Source of the DNA: SVTX01 sp045588675
Lineage (GTDB): Bacteria > Bacillota > Clostridia > Oscillospirales > CAG-272
Assembly (NCBI GenBank): GCA_045588675.1
Contig: JAZNER010000046.1
Location: 109,037 to 173,036, forward strand
Length of the DNA: 64,000 nt
Direction of reading: 5' to 3'
Part shown: positions 1-7,982 of the stretch, piece after piece
Layout: each line of letters starts with the position of its first letter
How positions within the stretch are numbered: the stretch's first letter is position 1
The notes under the pieces: generated by a model
Seen by the model: only the letters and a program-made list of their open reading frames with translations
Told to the model about the DNA's origin: nothing
The model's database searches: none
Made by a program: the position numbers and the translations under genes

Positions 1-1
1 G

Positions 2-79
2 GGTTCACTTCCCTCTGCTTCGGCTGTTTCTGTGATTGCGTTTGAAGCATCAAGACAAATAAAGCTCAAAACTCTTTAA
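2..79 (+). CDS. C-terminal end of an unidentified protein (cut by window start)
   Basis: The frame is open from base 2 to a TAA at 77-79 and reads GSLPSASAVSVIAFEASRQ before the last six residues. Codon choice resembles neighbouring genes. The tail has the rhythm of the final helix of SpoU/TrmH RNA methyltransferases (compare the end of the rlmB product near 5110-5180), but 25 residues cannot settle a family. It ends 88 bases before proC. Confidence 0.4.
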   Translation, partial: GSLPSASAVSVIAFEASRQIKLKTL

Positions 80-167
80 ATTTAACAAAAAAGTCGTTAT
101 TTGTTGAATTAATGTATAATTTATTATTATATAATGTTAATATATCATCATAAAATGGGGTCTTATT

Positions 168-1010
168 ATGCGAAAAAAAATTGCTTTTATTGGTGTTGGT
201 AATATGGCAACTGCCATTATAAATGGTTTAATTTCAAATAAAAATGAAAATTCAATTGATATTTCTGATATCGTTTTGTTTGACAAAAACCCTTCGCAAA
301 CCGAAGAATTTCAGAAAATGGGCGCACTTACAGCTTCTTCTGTTGAGGATGCCGCGAGCAAAGCAGACTGTATTATGCTTTGTGTAAAGCCCCAAAATTT
401 TGAAGAGGTTCTTCCCTCTTTGGCAAAGGTGGAAAATGCTTCGGAGAAGCTTTATATAACTATTGCCGCAGGAATTAAAACTGATGCAGTGTCTGATGCT
501 ATTGGCAGCGCGGCTGTGGTCAGAGTTCTTCCCAATACACCTATTTTCATAGGCAAGGGCGTTAGTGCTATCTGCAAAAACGAACAGGTATCCGATAGTG
601 ATTTTATGTTTGCGTGCGGGATTTTTTCATTATCAAGCCGAGTTATTGCAATTGATGAGAGCGAAATGAACAGGATTATCAGCGTTACATCATCATCACC
701 TGCTTATGTTTTTTTACTCATAAAATCAATGCTTGACGGAGCTATTTCACAAGGCTTGTTAAAGTCTGAGGGCTCTCTGGGCGGTCTTGACCAAAATGAA
801 TTGATTGACTGTATTTGCGACACTATTATCGGTTCTGCCGAGCTTATGAAATCAAGCATAAAGACGCCTGATGAGCAGATTAAAACCGTTGCTTCCAAGG
901 GCGGAACGACCGAAAGAGCGCTTTCTGTTCTTGCTGATTATGAATTTTCGAAGGCCGTTGTATTGGCTATGGAAAAATGCACTGAGCGTGCAGATGAGCT
1001 TGGTAAATAA
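168..1010 (+). CDS. proC: pyrroline-5-carboxylate reductase
   Basis: This enzyme carries out the last step of proline synthesis, NAD(P)H reduction of 1-pyrroline-5-carboxylate to proline, in the cytoplasm. The 280-residue product has the family's usual length. It opens with a Rossmann fingerprint (IAFIGVGNMATAII, about residues 5-18), has the conserved RVLPNTPIFIGKG segment near residues 118-130 and ends with the family signature VASKGGTTERAL near 240-252. The ATG follows an AT-rich leader with a weak GGGG ribosome site. It stands alone, 55 bases before a membrane-protein gene that may share its transcript. No proA or proB is in the window. Confidence 0.95.
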   Translation: MRKKIAFIGVGNMATAIINGLISNKNENSIDISDIVLFDKNPSQTEEFQKMGALTASSVEDAASKADCIMLCVKPQNFEEVLPSLAKVENASEKLYITIAAGIKTDAVSDAIGSAAVVRVLPNTPIFIGKGVSAICKNEQVSDSDFMFACGIFSLSSRVIAIDESEMNRIISVTSSSPAYVFLLIKSMLDGAISQGLLKSEGSLGGLDQNELIDCICDTIIGSAELMKSSIKTPDEQIKTVASKGGTTERALSVLADYEFSKAVVLAMEKCTERADELGK

Positions 1011-1065
1011 TGTGATTTTGGATTGATATAAATGTGTAATTACATAGATAAAGAGGAATTATAAA

Positions 1066-2001
1066 TTGGAAAACAAATCAAAATTTAAGCTTTTTAATCT
1101 TAATAAAGACGGCGCGGGAGTCGAGCCGGGTGAGGATACTACACCGAATTTGAAATTCTTTTTCAAGCAGCTCGGGCGTAAGTTTTCTAAAATATTATCG
1201 CTCAATATTTTAACTGTGTTTCAGATTTTACCGTTGGTAATTTGCCTGTATTTGTATTTTATGGCGTCGCCGACGACTCCCACTCTTATTCACCCCGAAT
1301 ATTCAGCTTTGTTTGGGATTGCAGAGGCGTCATCAACTGCGCCAAGCTTGCTTAATTTGAGTGTGTTCTCATTTCAGTTAGGCTTGCCTACATACAATAC
1401 ATATGTTTATTGGGTAATTGCCGTGTTGCTATTTTTCTTTGTTGTGACATATGGTTGGCAGAAGGTAGGAACTATCTATGTAACACGCGGACTTGTGCGC
1501 GGGGATAGCGTGTTTGTTTATTCTGATTTCTTTTATGCAATCAAGAAGAATTTTAAGCAGGGCTTCTTCCTTGGTCTTATAGATTGCCTTATTATGTTTG
1601 TGCTGGCATTTGATTTTTATTATTTCTATACGACCGAACCGACACCGCTTACTAATTTTATGTATTTACTGATTTTCGCGTTAATTATTCTCTACATAAT
1701 ATTCCGTTTTTATTTGTATTTAATGATTGTAACCTTTAATATCAAAATCAGTAAGGCATTTAAAAATGCATTTATTTTCACGGTTTTGGGAATTAAGCGA
1801 AATCTTATGGCGTTGCTTGGCCTTTTGCTTGTTACCGCATTTGCAATAATTCTGATTGTCTTATTCTTACCTATGGGACTTGGAGTTACTCTTGTGCTTC
1901 CCTTTATTTATTACATTGGTGTGTGCGCATTTATATATACTTACGCCGCATATCCTGTTATCAAGAAATATATGATTGACCCAGTTGAGGAAAATCAATA
2001 G
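1066..2001 (+). CDS. YesL/DUF624-like integral membrane protein
   Basis: The 311-residue protein has a charged N-terminal tail of about 50 residues and then roughly six hydrophobic segments (about 47-66, 105-125, 165-185, 197-220, 240-268, 270-295). The middle section, with its DFF...KNFKQG motif followed by a membrane helix, resembles the DUF624 (YesL) family, whose role is unknown. Translation appears to start at TTG 1066, because AGAGGA at 1052-1057 sits at a proper distance and no ATG lies nearby. A strong hairpin follows the stop, so the gene closes the proC transcript. No transport motif is evident. Confidence 0.7.
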   Translation: MENKSKFKLFNLNKDGAGVEPGEDTTPNLKFFFKQLGRKFSKILSLNILTVFQILPLVICLYLYFMASPTTPTLIHPEYSALFGIAEASSTAPSLLNLSVFSFQLGLPTYNTYVYWVIAVLLFFFVVTYGWQKVGTIYVTRGLVRGDSVFVYSDFFYAIKKNFKQGFFLGLIDCLIMFVLAFDFYYFYTTEPTPLTNFMYLLIFALIILYIIFRFYLYLMIVTFNIKISKAFKNAFIFTVLGIKRNLMALLGLLLVTAFAIILIVLFLPMGLGVTLVLPFIYYIGVCAFIYTYAAYPVIKKYMIDPVEENQ

Positions 2002-2004
2002 TTT

Positions 2005-2035
2005 AAAATCCCCAAGGCTGTGCCTTGGGGATTTT
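2005..2035. terminator. bidirectional rho-independent terminator
   Basis: A 14-bp perfect stem (2005-2018 with 2022-2035) with a 3-base loop has an A-run on one side and a T-run on the other. It lies between convergent genes ending at 2001 and 2053, so it can stop transcription both ways. Confidence 0.9.
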
Positions 2036-2052
2036 TGATACTTAATAATGCT

Positions 2053-2766
2053 TTATTCCAACCCTATTAGCTCGCTTACGACAACAAATTTATAACCCAT
2101 ATCGAGAAGCTTTGGAATGAAAAGCTTTAACGCTTCAGGTGTTGGACTGTTGTGTCCAATATAATCGTGCATTAGAATTATATCTCCGGACCTTACTGAT
2201 GATACAACATAATTTGAAATGTCGGTAGGTGATGTGTGCGCCCAATCCCGAGTGTCTATATCCCACAAAATTACCTTATAGTCAAGACTTCTGAGCACGC
2301 TTCTGACATCTGCATCAATCAGTCCCTCGGGCGGACGGAATAGCTTTGTTTTATAGTCGGTAAGCTCGTAAATTGCAGATTCGCATTTTTCAACCTCATT
2401 GTGTAGGGTGTATGAATTCAGGCAGGACACATGCGGATGAGTATAGGTGTGATTGCCGATTTCATGACCGTTTTTAATTACTGCTTCCATTGTGTCAGGA
2501 TAGTTTTTTGCATTAATCCCGACCACAAAAAAGGTTGCCTTAACATTATATTCAGCTAAAATTTCTAAAATTTGAGGGGTGTATCTCGGGTGAGGTCCAT
2601 CGTCAAAGGTCAGGGCGATTTTCATATAATTGTTTTCTTTTTTATGGTAAATGTCAACATCCTTGGTGAAATCTGCTGACATAATATTAAATGAAAACAT
2701 AATAATCAAATTAGATAATATCGAATAAACAAGTAAAGATGAAATAATGCGTTTGATTGTCTTCAT
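2053..2766 (-). CDS. polysaccharide deacetylase (NodB family), membrane-anchored or secreted
   Basis: The product removes N-acetyl groups from a cell-wall polysaccharide such as peptidoglycan. All five NodB motifs are present: TFDDGP at about residues 53-58, HTYTHPH, RPPEGL, the WDIDTRDW segment and ILMHD near the end, so the metal site and catalytic residues look intact. Residues 5-30 form one hydrophobic signal or anchor helix. I start at the ATG at 2766 (237 residues), because GAAAGG at 2778-2773 precedes it; the frame extends six codons further to a GTG that would include the ribosome site. It lies 46 bases downstream of a second deacetylase and is probably co-transcribed with it. Confidence 0.88.
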   Translation of the reverse strand: MKTIKRIISSLLVYSILSNLIIMFSFNIMSADFTKDVDIYHKKENNYMKIALTFDDGPHPRYTPQILEILAEYNVKATFFVVGINAKNYPDTMEAVIKNGHEIGNHTYTHPHVSCLNSYTLHNEVEKCESAIYELTDYKTKLFRPPEGLIDADVRSVLRSLDYKVILWDIDTRDWAHTSPTDISNYVVSSVRSGDIILMHDYIGHNSPTPEALKLFIPKLLDMGYKFVVVSELIGLE

Positions 2767-2812
2767 TTCTATCCTTTCACGCACAAGGCTTTTTATACCT
2801 GTCTAATGTTTT

Positions 2813-3604
2813 TTAACCTTTGCAGAGCTCATCAAGGCTTCCAAAACGGTATCCCTGATTTTTCAATTCAACAATTATATCCTTTAAAATTGCCGCGTTA
2901 GTTGCAGATGTCGGGTGCAGAAGCATTACCTCACCATTGTGAATATTGTCAAGGATTTTCTTTTTTGCATTATCAAGCGACATTTGCCTGTTGTTGTCCC
3001 AATCAGCGTACGCAAAGCTCCAAAATACAGTTTTATAACCTAATTCATTTATATACTGCATTGATTGCTCGTCAAATTTGCCTTCCGGAGGCCTGTAATA
3101 TTTGGATAAGCTCTTCCCTGTTTTTTCTATGCAGGTGTTTTCAAGCCGTGCAAGCTCGGAAGAAATTTCATCCTTTGTTTTGCCGATCATTGATTTGTGT
3201 GAATAGGTGTGATTGCATACCAGATGCCCCTCGTTGAACATTCGTTCAATCAAATCGGTGTTTTTTTCAATCAGATTTCCAAGAACAAAGAATGCACCTA
3301 CAACCCCCTCGCTTTTTAACACATCTAATGTTTTTTCAACATTGCCGTTTTCGTAGCCCGCATCAAAGGTTAAGTATATAACCTTTTCCTGAGAATCGTT
3401 GCCGTGTTTTTTATCTATATAGTATCCATTATAATTTTCAATGAATGAAATTGAAGCATCGGCACGAGGCTGTAAATGGTCCTTTCTATGAACACAATAC
3501 CAGTTATAATACTTCGTATCTGCAAAGATGTTCAGGCAGTTAGCCGATAGAATTAAAACTACAAGCGAAACTAATAAAAACCTTATAATGACTGATTTTT
3601 TCAT
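2813..3604 (-). CDS. PdaA-like delta-lactam-biosynthetic de-N-acetylase (spore cortex)
   Basis: PdaA enzymes deacetylate muramic acid so that muramic-delta-lactam, the mark of spore cortex peptidoglycan, can form. The 263-residue protein has an N-terminal signal helix (residues 5-28), the PdaA-type motif TFDAGYENG at 79-87, NHTYSHKSM, YYRPPEGKF, a WSFAYADWD segment and MLLHPTS. This motif 1 variant (DAGYENG rather than DDGP) separates PdaA from ordinary chitooligosaccharide deacetylases. With dpaA-dpaB in the same window it supports sporulation. Forespore control is expected from the family, but I could not place a convincing sigma-G promoter. Confidence 0.85.
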   Translation of the reverse strand: MKKSVIIRFLLVSLVVLILSANCLNIFADTKYYNWYCVHRKDHLQPRADASISFIENYNGYYIDKKHGNDSQEKVIYLTFDAGYENGNVEKTLDVLKSEGVVGAFFVLGNLIEKNTDLIERMFNEGHLVCNHTYSHKSMIGKTKDEISSELARLENTCIEKTGKSLSKYYRPPEGKFDEQSMQYINELGYKTVFWSFAYADWDNNRQMSLDNAKKKILDNIHNGEVMLLHPTSATNAAILKDIIVELKNQGYRFGSLDELCKG

Positions 3605-3789
3605 AATTATCCTTTCTGTGTCTTTTGGAAAATTTTGAAGGACTTAAATTAAGCTCCTCTTAAAATTATTGTTCTCTTTTTGATTGTGTTTAAAAAAGTA
3701 AAAATATAGGTCATTTAGTAGTTTTTTGTATGTCACAAAAAGTTTTCATTTTGTTTCTTAATTTTAGGAATATATTAATAATTTCCATA

Positions 3790-3818
3790 TTGACTTTTAA
3801 CAAATAATAGTATAAAAT
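3790..3818 (+). promoter_or_regulatory. sigma-A type promoter for the small membrane protein
   Basis: TTGACT at 3790-3795 is followed after exactly 17 bases by TAAAAT at 3813-3818. The expected transcription start near 3825 coincides with an upstream in-frame ATG, which argues for the later start codon at 3855. Confidence 0.75.
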
Positions 3819-3854
3819 GTTATTATGGAAACACTGTTTAAAGGGGGACATTTT

Positions 3855-4118
3855 ATGAGTTTTATGGTCAAACTTATAATAGGTTTTTTCATAGGGCTTC
3901 TTTGCGGATTGATTCCTTTGATTTACGGATTGTTAACAAACCATAGGCTATCGGCAATTATTGGACTCGTTGCTTCCTCACTAACAGGTGTTTTATTTGC
4001 ATTTTTAAATAAACAACCCTTTACCGCTATGGTTGTCGCGGTTTTGTTTGTTCTTTTCAATATTGCAAATAGTAAAAGACACAGTAAAAGTAAAAATTCA
4101 GATAATGATTATGAGTAG
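3855..4118 (+). CDS. small hydrophobic membrane protein, unknown function
   Basis: This 87-residue protein is nearly all membrane: three hydrophobic segments (about 4-24, 30-48, 52-70) followed by a short charged tail rich in Lys, Ser and Asp. I start it at ATG 3855, preceded by AAGGGGG at 3841-3847; the frame could begin at 3825 but that is about where transcription should start. It is a single-gene unit with its own promoter and a terminator whose stem includes its stop codon. I do not recognise the family and no enzymatic motif is present. Confidence 0.7.
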   Translation: MSFMVKLIIGFFIGLLCGLIPLIYGLLTNHRLSAIIGLVASSLTGVLFAFLNKQPFTAMVVAVLFVLFNIANSKRHSKSKNSDNDYE

Positions 4119-4152
4119 CATATCCTGATGTTGATGCAGGATATGCTATTTT
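4116..4152 (+). terminator. rho-independent terminator
   Basis: A 12-bp stem (4116-4127 with 4137-4148) is followed by TTTTT. The TAG stop of the small membrane protein lies inside the 5' arm. Confidence 0.85.
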
Positions 4153-4284
4153 TATGTTTTTTTATAAAAGAAATTTGAAAAAGCTATGTACAAAAGTTAA
4201 CTTATATGATATAATTATATATAATATTATATTTATTAATAATATCTATGATTTAAATTATAAAATGCCTCGAAAGGATTTTTT

Positions 4285-5184
4285 ATGGAATACAAAAAAA
4301 ACTACGGAGAAAAAAATAACAGCTCCAATAAAAAATACAGCTCTCGCAACAGTGGCAAGAGTAATGATTACAAAAAAAGAGAAAAAACAGAATATAACAA
4401 GAATTTTACACCTAAATATTCTCGCGTTGAAGAAAAGAATGAGGCGCAGGAAAATACAGGTCTTGTAATTGGAAGAAATGCAGTCAGAGAACTTTTAAAA
4501 TCCGACAGAGAGATTGACAAGCTTCTCGTTCAGAGAGGCGAGCGCGAGGGCTCTATCGTGGTTTTGGTTGCTATGGCAGTTGAGCGCGGTATTCCTGTTG
4601 TTGAAATTGATAAGCAAAAGCTCGACTCAATGTCAGGCTTTGCTCCGCACCAGGGTGTAATTGCTATGGCATCTGAAAAGGAGTATTGCACTGTTGAGGA
4701 TATTCTCCAAATTGCAAAGGACAGAGGCGAAGCGCCTTTAATAGTTATTGCTGACGGAATTACCGACCCATATAATCTTGGGGCTCTTATTCGTTGTGCT
4801 GAGGGAGCAGGAGCGCACGGAATAATCATTCCAAAGCGCCGTTCCACAGGATTGACACCGTTGGTTTCAAAGTCGTCTGCGGGCGCTATCGAGCATATGG
4901 CAATTGCAAAGGTATCAAATATTGCAAATACAATTATTGAGCTTAAGGAAAAGGGCGTATGGACATTCGCTGCTGAGGCGGGTGGAAAGCCTTACTATGA
5001 AACCGATTTTAAAGGTCCCTGCGCACTGGTATTTGGCAGTGAGGGTAACGGAGTTTCGCAAATTGTTGTTTCAAAATGTGATGCTATAACCTCAATACCA
5101 ATGTATGGAAAGGTAAACTCGTTTAACGTTTCAACGGCGGCTGCTGTAATTCTTTGCGAGGCCGCAAAGCAAAATAGAACTTAA
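4285..5184 (+). CDS. rlmB: 23S rRNA (guanosine-2'-O-)-methyltransferase, SpoU/TrmH family
   Basis: The enzyme methylates the 2'-OH of G2251 in the 23S rRNA P-loop, using S-adenosylmethionine. Residues 1-55 are a highly basic Lys/Asn/Ser-rich extension, probably an rRNA-binding tail and common in Clostridia. Residues 60-130 match the substrate-binding domain (GRNAVREL) and 145-299 the knotted SPOUT domain, with NLGALIRCAEGAGAHG, VFGSEGNGVS and PMYGKVNSFNVSTAAA forming the deep knot and cofactor site. ATG 4285 follows GAAAGGA. It is the first gene of a likely operon with the 907-residue membrane protein (36-base gap). Confidence 0.93.
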   Translation: MEYKKNYGEKNNSSNKKYSSRNSGKSNDYKKREKTEYNKNFTPKYSRVEEKNEAQENTGLVIGRNAVRELLKSDREIDKLLVQRGEREGSIVVLVAMAVERGIPVVEIDKQKLDSMSGFAPHQGVIAMASEKEYCTVEDILQIAKDRGEAPLIVIADGITDPYNLGALIRCAEGAGAHGIIIPKRRSTGLTPLVSKSSAGAIEHMAIAKVSNIANTIIELKEKGVWTFAAEAGGKPYYETDFKGPCALVFGSEGNGVSQIVVSKCDAITSIPMYGKVNSFNVSTAAAVILCEAAKQNRT

Positions 5185-5220
5185 TTTTAAGTATCTTTAA
5201 ATAAAAAAAGGAGGTTTCAG

Positions 5221-7944
5221 ATGGCAAAGCAGAGCAAGCAAGAAGAAAGCAAAGAACTGAAGTCTATTCTTGCTAAATTGAAAAAATCATATGATGAAGA
5301 GTCAAAAGTTGATCTTGACAGTGCACAATCTGACTCCAAAATCGAAGAGGATAAAGAACTAAACGATATTTTAGGAAAATTGTTTAGCTCAAGCCAGAAT
5401 ATTGAGGGCGAGGCTGCTGATAATGAAGTAGTCGTTGAAGAAGCAGTTGAACAAGTTGATATATCTGATGAAGAGGCTTCAAAGGAAAATGAAGCGAAGG
5501 AGCTCCTTGCAAGCTTGTTTGAGGAAAATCCGGAGCAACAGGTTGAAAATGTTTTACAAGCTATGTTTCCTGCAACAAGTGTATCCGAGAACGTTGAGGA
5601 TGAAGAAGACTTAAATGTTGACGAGGATATTGCATTAGATTATAACGACGAAATGCCGGAAGAAGCAACTGAAGAAACAGTTGAAGAAACAATTGAGGCA
5701 ACAATTGAAGAAACAATTGAAGAAACAATTGAAGAAACAATTGAAGAAGAAATTGAAGAAGAAATTGAAGAAGAAATTGAAGAAGAAATTGAAGAAACGA
5801 TTGAAGAAACAGATGATGAAGACTTTGCCGTAGAGGACGAGGAGTATGATACTTCCCTTCCGCAAGAGGCTATTCAAGGCAAAATTTTAAGTGCTGAGCA
5901 TTATATAGATGACCCGCTACAAGAAAGATTGCCCGAATTTGATGTGATTGAAGGAGCTTTTGAAGATAATTCACAAAAGGTTATTGCCAATAATTCCGCA
6001 AAACACAGCGAAACAAAAGAGCACAAAGCATCAAGTCTTGACAACTCTGATATATCGTTATTATTGAAATTTGGATATGACAATGAGGTTAAATCCAAGA
6101 TTGGCGAGGATGAGACACATAAGGCTATCCTTGAAGCAGACAAAGAGTTTATCCCCGAACCGCATAAAATTCTTTACGGATTTTGTGATAAGGAATTTTC
6201 TGACAAGTCGGAAATTCGCAAAATTAAAACTAAATACAAGTCTGAAAAAAACGGCTTGATTTTCAATTTAGTCGCTGTTTCGTTTATTGCCGCACTTATT
6301 TTTATGCTTGACCTGTTTTTCGAGTTTTTCTCTGACCGTTCAAGCTATTTGTTGGTGTTGTCCTTCGAATTGGTGCTTGTTGCGGTTATTGCCTTGATAC
6401 TAAGAAAAAGACTTATTTCGGGTTTTTGGGGAGTTTTACGATTTGAAGGTAATATATATTCTGTATTAGTATTCTTGTTGTTTTCATATACGCTTTATGA
6501 TATTGTAACCGCAATACTGTATCTTGTAAATATAAATTCAATTAATATTTCCGACTTGATGCTGTTTGGATTTTCTATAGCATTATATGCAGTCTTAACT
6601 GTTATTTCAGACCTTACAAATTGCTTGCGTGAGGCAAATACATTTGCCATTATTTCTGCTCCTCAGGGTATATATACAGCCGAAGAAAACAAGGAAGCGC
6701 AAAGCAGTATAGTGACTGGCTCGAGATTAAATTATTCAATTAAAGGCGAAAAATCCTATGCTATACATAAAGCCTCAATGATTAGCGGATATTTCAAGAA
6801 AATGTCGGGCACAGTAAATGCAGGCGTCAATTTGATTTATATTTATGGCATTGTGCCGATAGCTTCTCTGATTGTAGGTTGTGCTATTGCAATTTTCGGC
6901 GAGAGTGTTATGCGCGGTGTATCATCAATGATGATGACATCACTTATGTGCATACCGCTGTTTTATGTTTGTATTCCTACCTTGACCGAATACGTAGTTT
7001 CAACAAATCTGAAGAAGAAAAAAACAGCATTTATCGGCACAGCCCCGATTGCGGAATACGCCAAATCAGAATTAGTTTATTTTTCTGATGTTGATGCGAT
7101 AGATATTATTTCATGTACTGAAATTCACCCTACAAAGAGTGAGAATAGCAAGAAGATGCTTTCCTTGGCTCATTCGGTTTTTGCCTCATTGGGTGGACCC
7201 TTGGGCAACGCAACCGCACAGTACAGGGATCTTGATAATTCAGCAGATGAAGAGGCGAATGACATTATTATAAATTCAATATCCGATAACGGAATTGATA
7301 TTTACTTTAATTCGTCAATAAATATTCTTATTGGTGACAAGCAATATATGCAGGCGCATAATATTAAAGTGAAAACCGATCCCAATTTAACAACTGCTAC
7401 AAAGGGTTATGACAGAGCGGTTATTTATATGTCTTTTGACGGTGTTCCAAAGCTTGGATTTATTATTACAAGCAGGATAAAGCCGGCGTTTGCAGATATG
7501 GTATCAAAGCTTGATGCGGAAGGGATTAAGGTAATAGTCAGATCATACGAGCCTCAAATCAACGACCTTTACTTTGAACAAAATAAGCCAGAGCATATGC
7601 CGTCGGTCAGCGTTTATAAATCGGGTGAATATCAATCAACTCGTGTAAGCTCGATTTGTAATGGAGTTGTAGCTTCTGAAACAGATAGTCTGTCAGTTGC
7701 CGATTTGATATTTGTTGGCAGAAAAACTGCTGAAAAAAGAAAACAAAACCAGCGGATTTTATTTGTACTCGTGCTTGCTGGATTTTTCGTGTCAGCATTG
7801 CTTGGCGCGCTATTGTCAATAACAGATGCCATATTTATTTTAAGTGGATTAAAAACACACATAACCCTGCTCTTCAATTTTTTGATGGTTTTGTCACTTA
7901 TTCCGGGTGTGGTCAGTTTATTGAAGCTAAAAAAACAAATTTAA
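5221..7944 (+). CDS. degenerate P-type-ATPase-like membrane protein with an acidic repeat N-terminus
   Basis: The 907-residue protein starts at ATG 5221 after AAGGAGG. Residues 1-340 are soluble and very acidic and include twelve tetrapeptides of the form IEET/IEEE (about 150-197). The rest has the order of a heavy-metal (P1B) P-type ATPase: four membrane helices (about 345-460), a short loop, two helices (535-590), a soluble region (600-830) and two final helices (845-900). The soluble region has P-type-like stretches: VYFSDVDAI (619-627) where DKTGT is expected, a GDKQYM-like N-domain segment, IKPAFADMVSKLDAEGIKV (753-771) before the usual TGD, and SVADLIFVGRKTAEKRKQNQ just before helix 7. 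The phosphorylated Asp is Ser622, and TGE, TGD and GDGxND are missing, so it should not be a working pump. The family assignment is my reading, not a database match. Confidence 0.65.
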   Translation: MAKQSKQEESKELKSILAKLKKSYDEESKVDLDSAQSDSKIEEDKELNDILGKLFSSSQNIEGEAADNEVVVEEAVEQVDISDEEASKENEAKELLASLFEENPEQQVENVLQAMFPATSVSENVEDEEDLNVDEDIALDYNDEMPEEATEETVEETIEATIEETIEETIEETIEEEIEEEIEEEIEEEIEETIEETDDEDFAVEDEEYDTSLPQEAIQGKILSAEHYIDDPLQERLPEFDVIEGAFEDNSQKVIANNSAKHSETKEHKASSLDNSDISLLLKFGYDNEVKSKIGEDETHKAILEADKEFIPEPHKILYGFCDKEFSDKSEIRKIKTKYKSEKNGLIFNLVAVSFIAALIFMLDLFFEFFSDRSSYLLVLSFELVLVAVIALILRKRLISGFWGVLRFEGNIYSVLVFLLFSYTLYDIVTAILYLVNINSINISDLMLFGFSIALYAVLTVISDLTNCLREANTFAIISAPQGIYTAEENKEAQSSIVTGSRLNYSIKGEKSYAIHKASMISGYFKKMSGTVNAGVNLIYIYGIVPIASLIVGCAIAIFGESVMRGVSSMMMTSLMCIPLFYVCIPTLTEYVVSTNLKKKKTAFIGTAPIAEYAKSELVYFSDVDAIDIISCTEIHPTKSENSKKMLSLAHSVFASLGGPLGNATAQYRDLDNSADEEANDIIINSISDNGIDIYFNSSINILIGDKQYMQAHNIKVKTDPNLTTATKGYDRAVIYMSFDGVPKLGFIITSRIKPAFADMVSKLDAEGIKVIVRSYEPQINDLYFEQNKPEHMPSVSVYKSGEYQSTRVSSICNGVVASETDSLSVADLIFVGRKTAEKRKQNQRILFVLVLAGFFVSALLGALLSITDAIFILSGLKTHITLLFNFLMVLSLIPGVVSLLKLKKQI
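5668..5811 (+). repeat. twelve tandem 12-base repeats inside the 907-residue membrane protein
   Basis: Exactly twelve consecutive units of consensus ATTGAAGAAACA or ATTGAAGAAGAA fill 144 bases without a break. They encode Ile-Glu-Glu-Thr or Ile-Glu-Glu-Glu. Because the unit is a multiple of three, gain or loss of copies changes length without a frameshift. Confidence 0.95.
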
Positions 7945-7982
7945 GACAAATGAGCTTTTCATAAGCTTGTTCGGTGATATTT

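Noticed and set aside
4154..4468. 104-residue open frame overlapping the start of rlmB
   Set aside because: It begins before the rlmB promoter region, has no good ribosome site and is a basic shadow of the rlmB N-terminal extension.
5668..5811. Regularly repeated DNA resembling a repeat array
   Set aside because: Units are 12 bases with no spacers and lie in frame in a coding sequence, so this is not CRISPR.
5635..5877. Antisense open frame opposite the acidic repeats
   Set aside because: It exists only because the repeat contains no stop on the other strand; its product is a low-complexity Phe/Asn repeat with no ribosome site.
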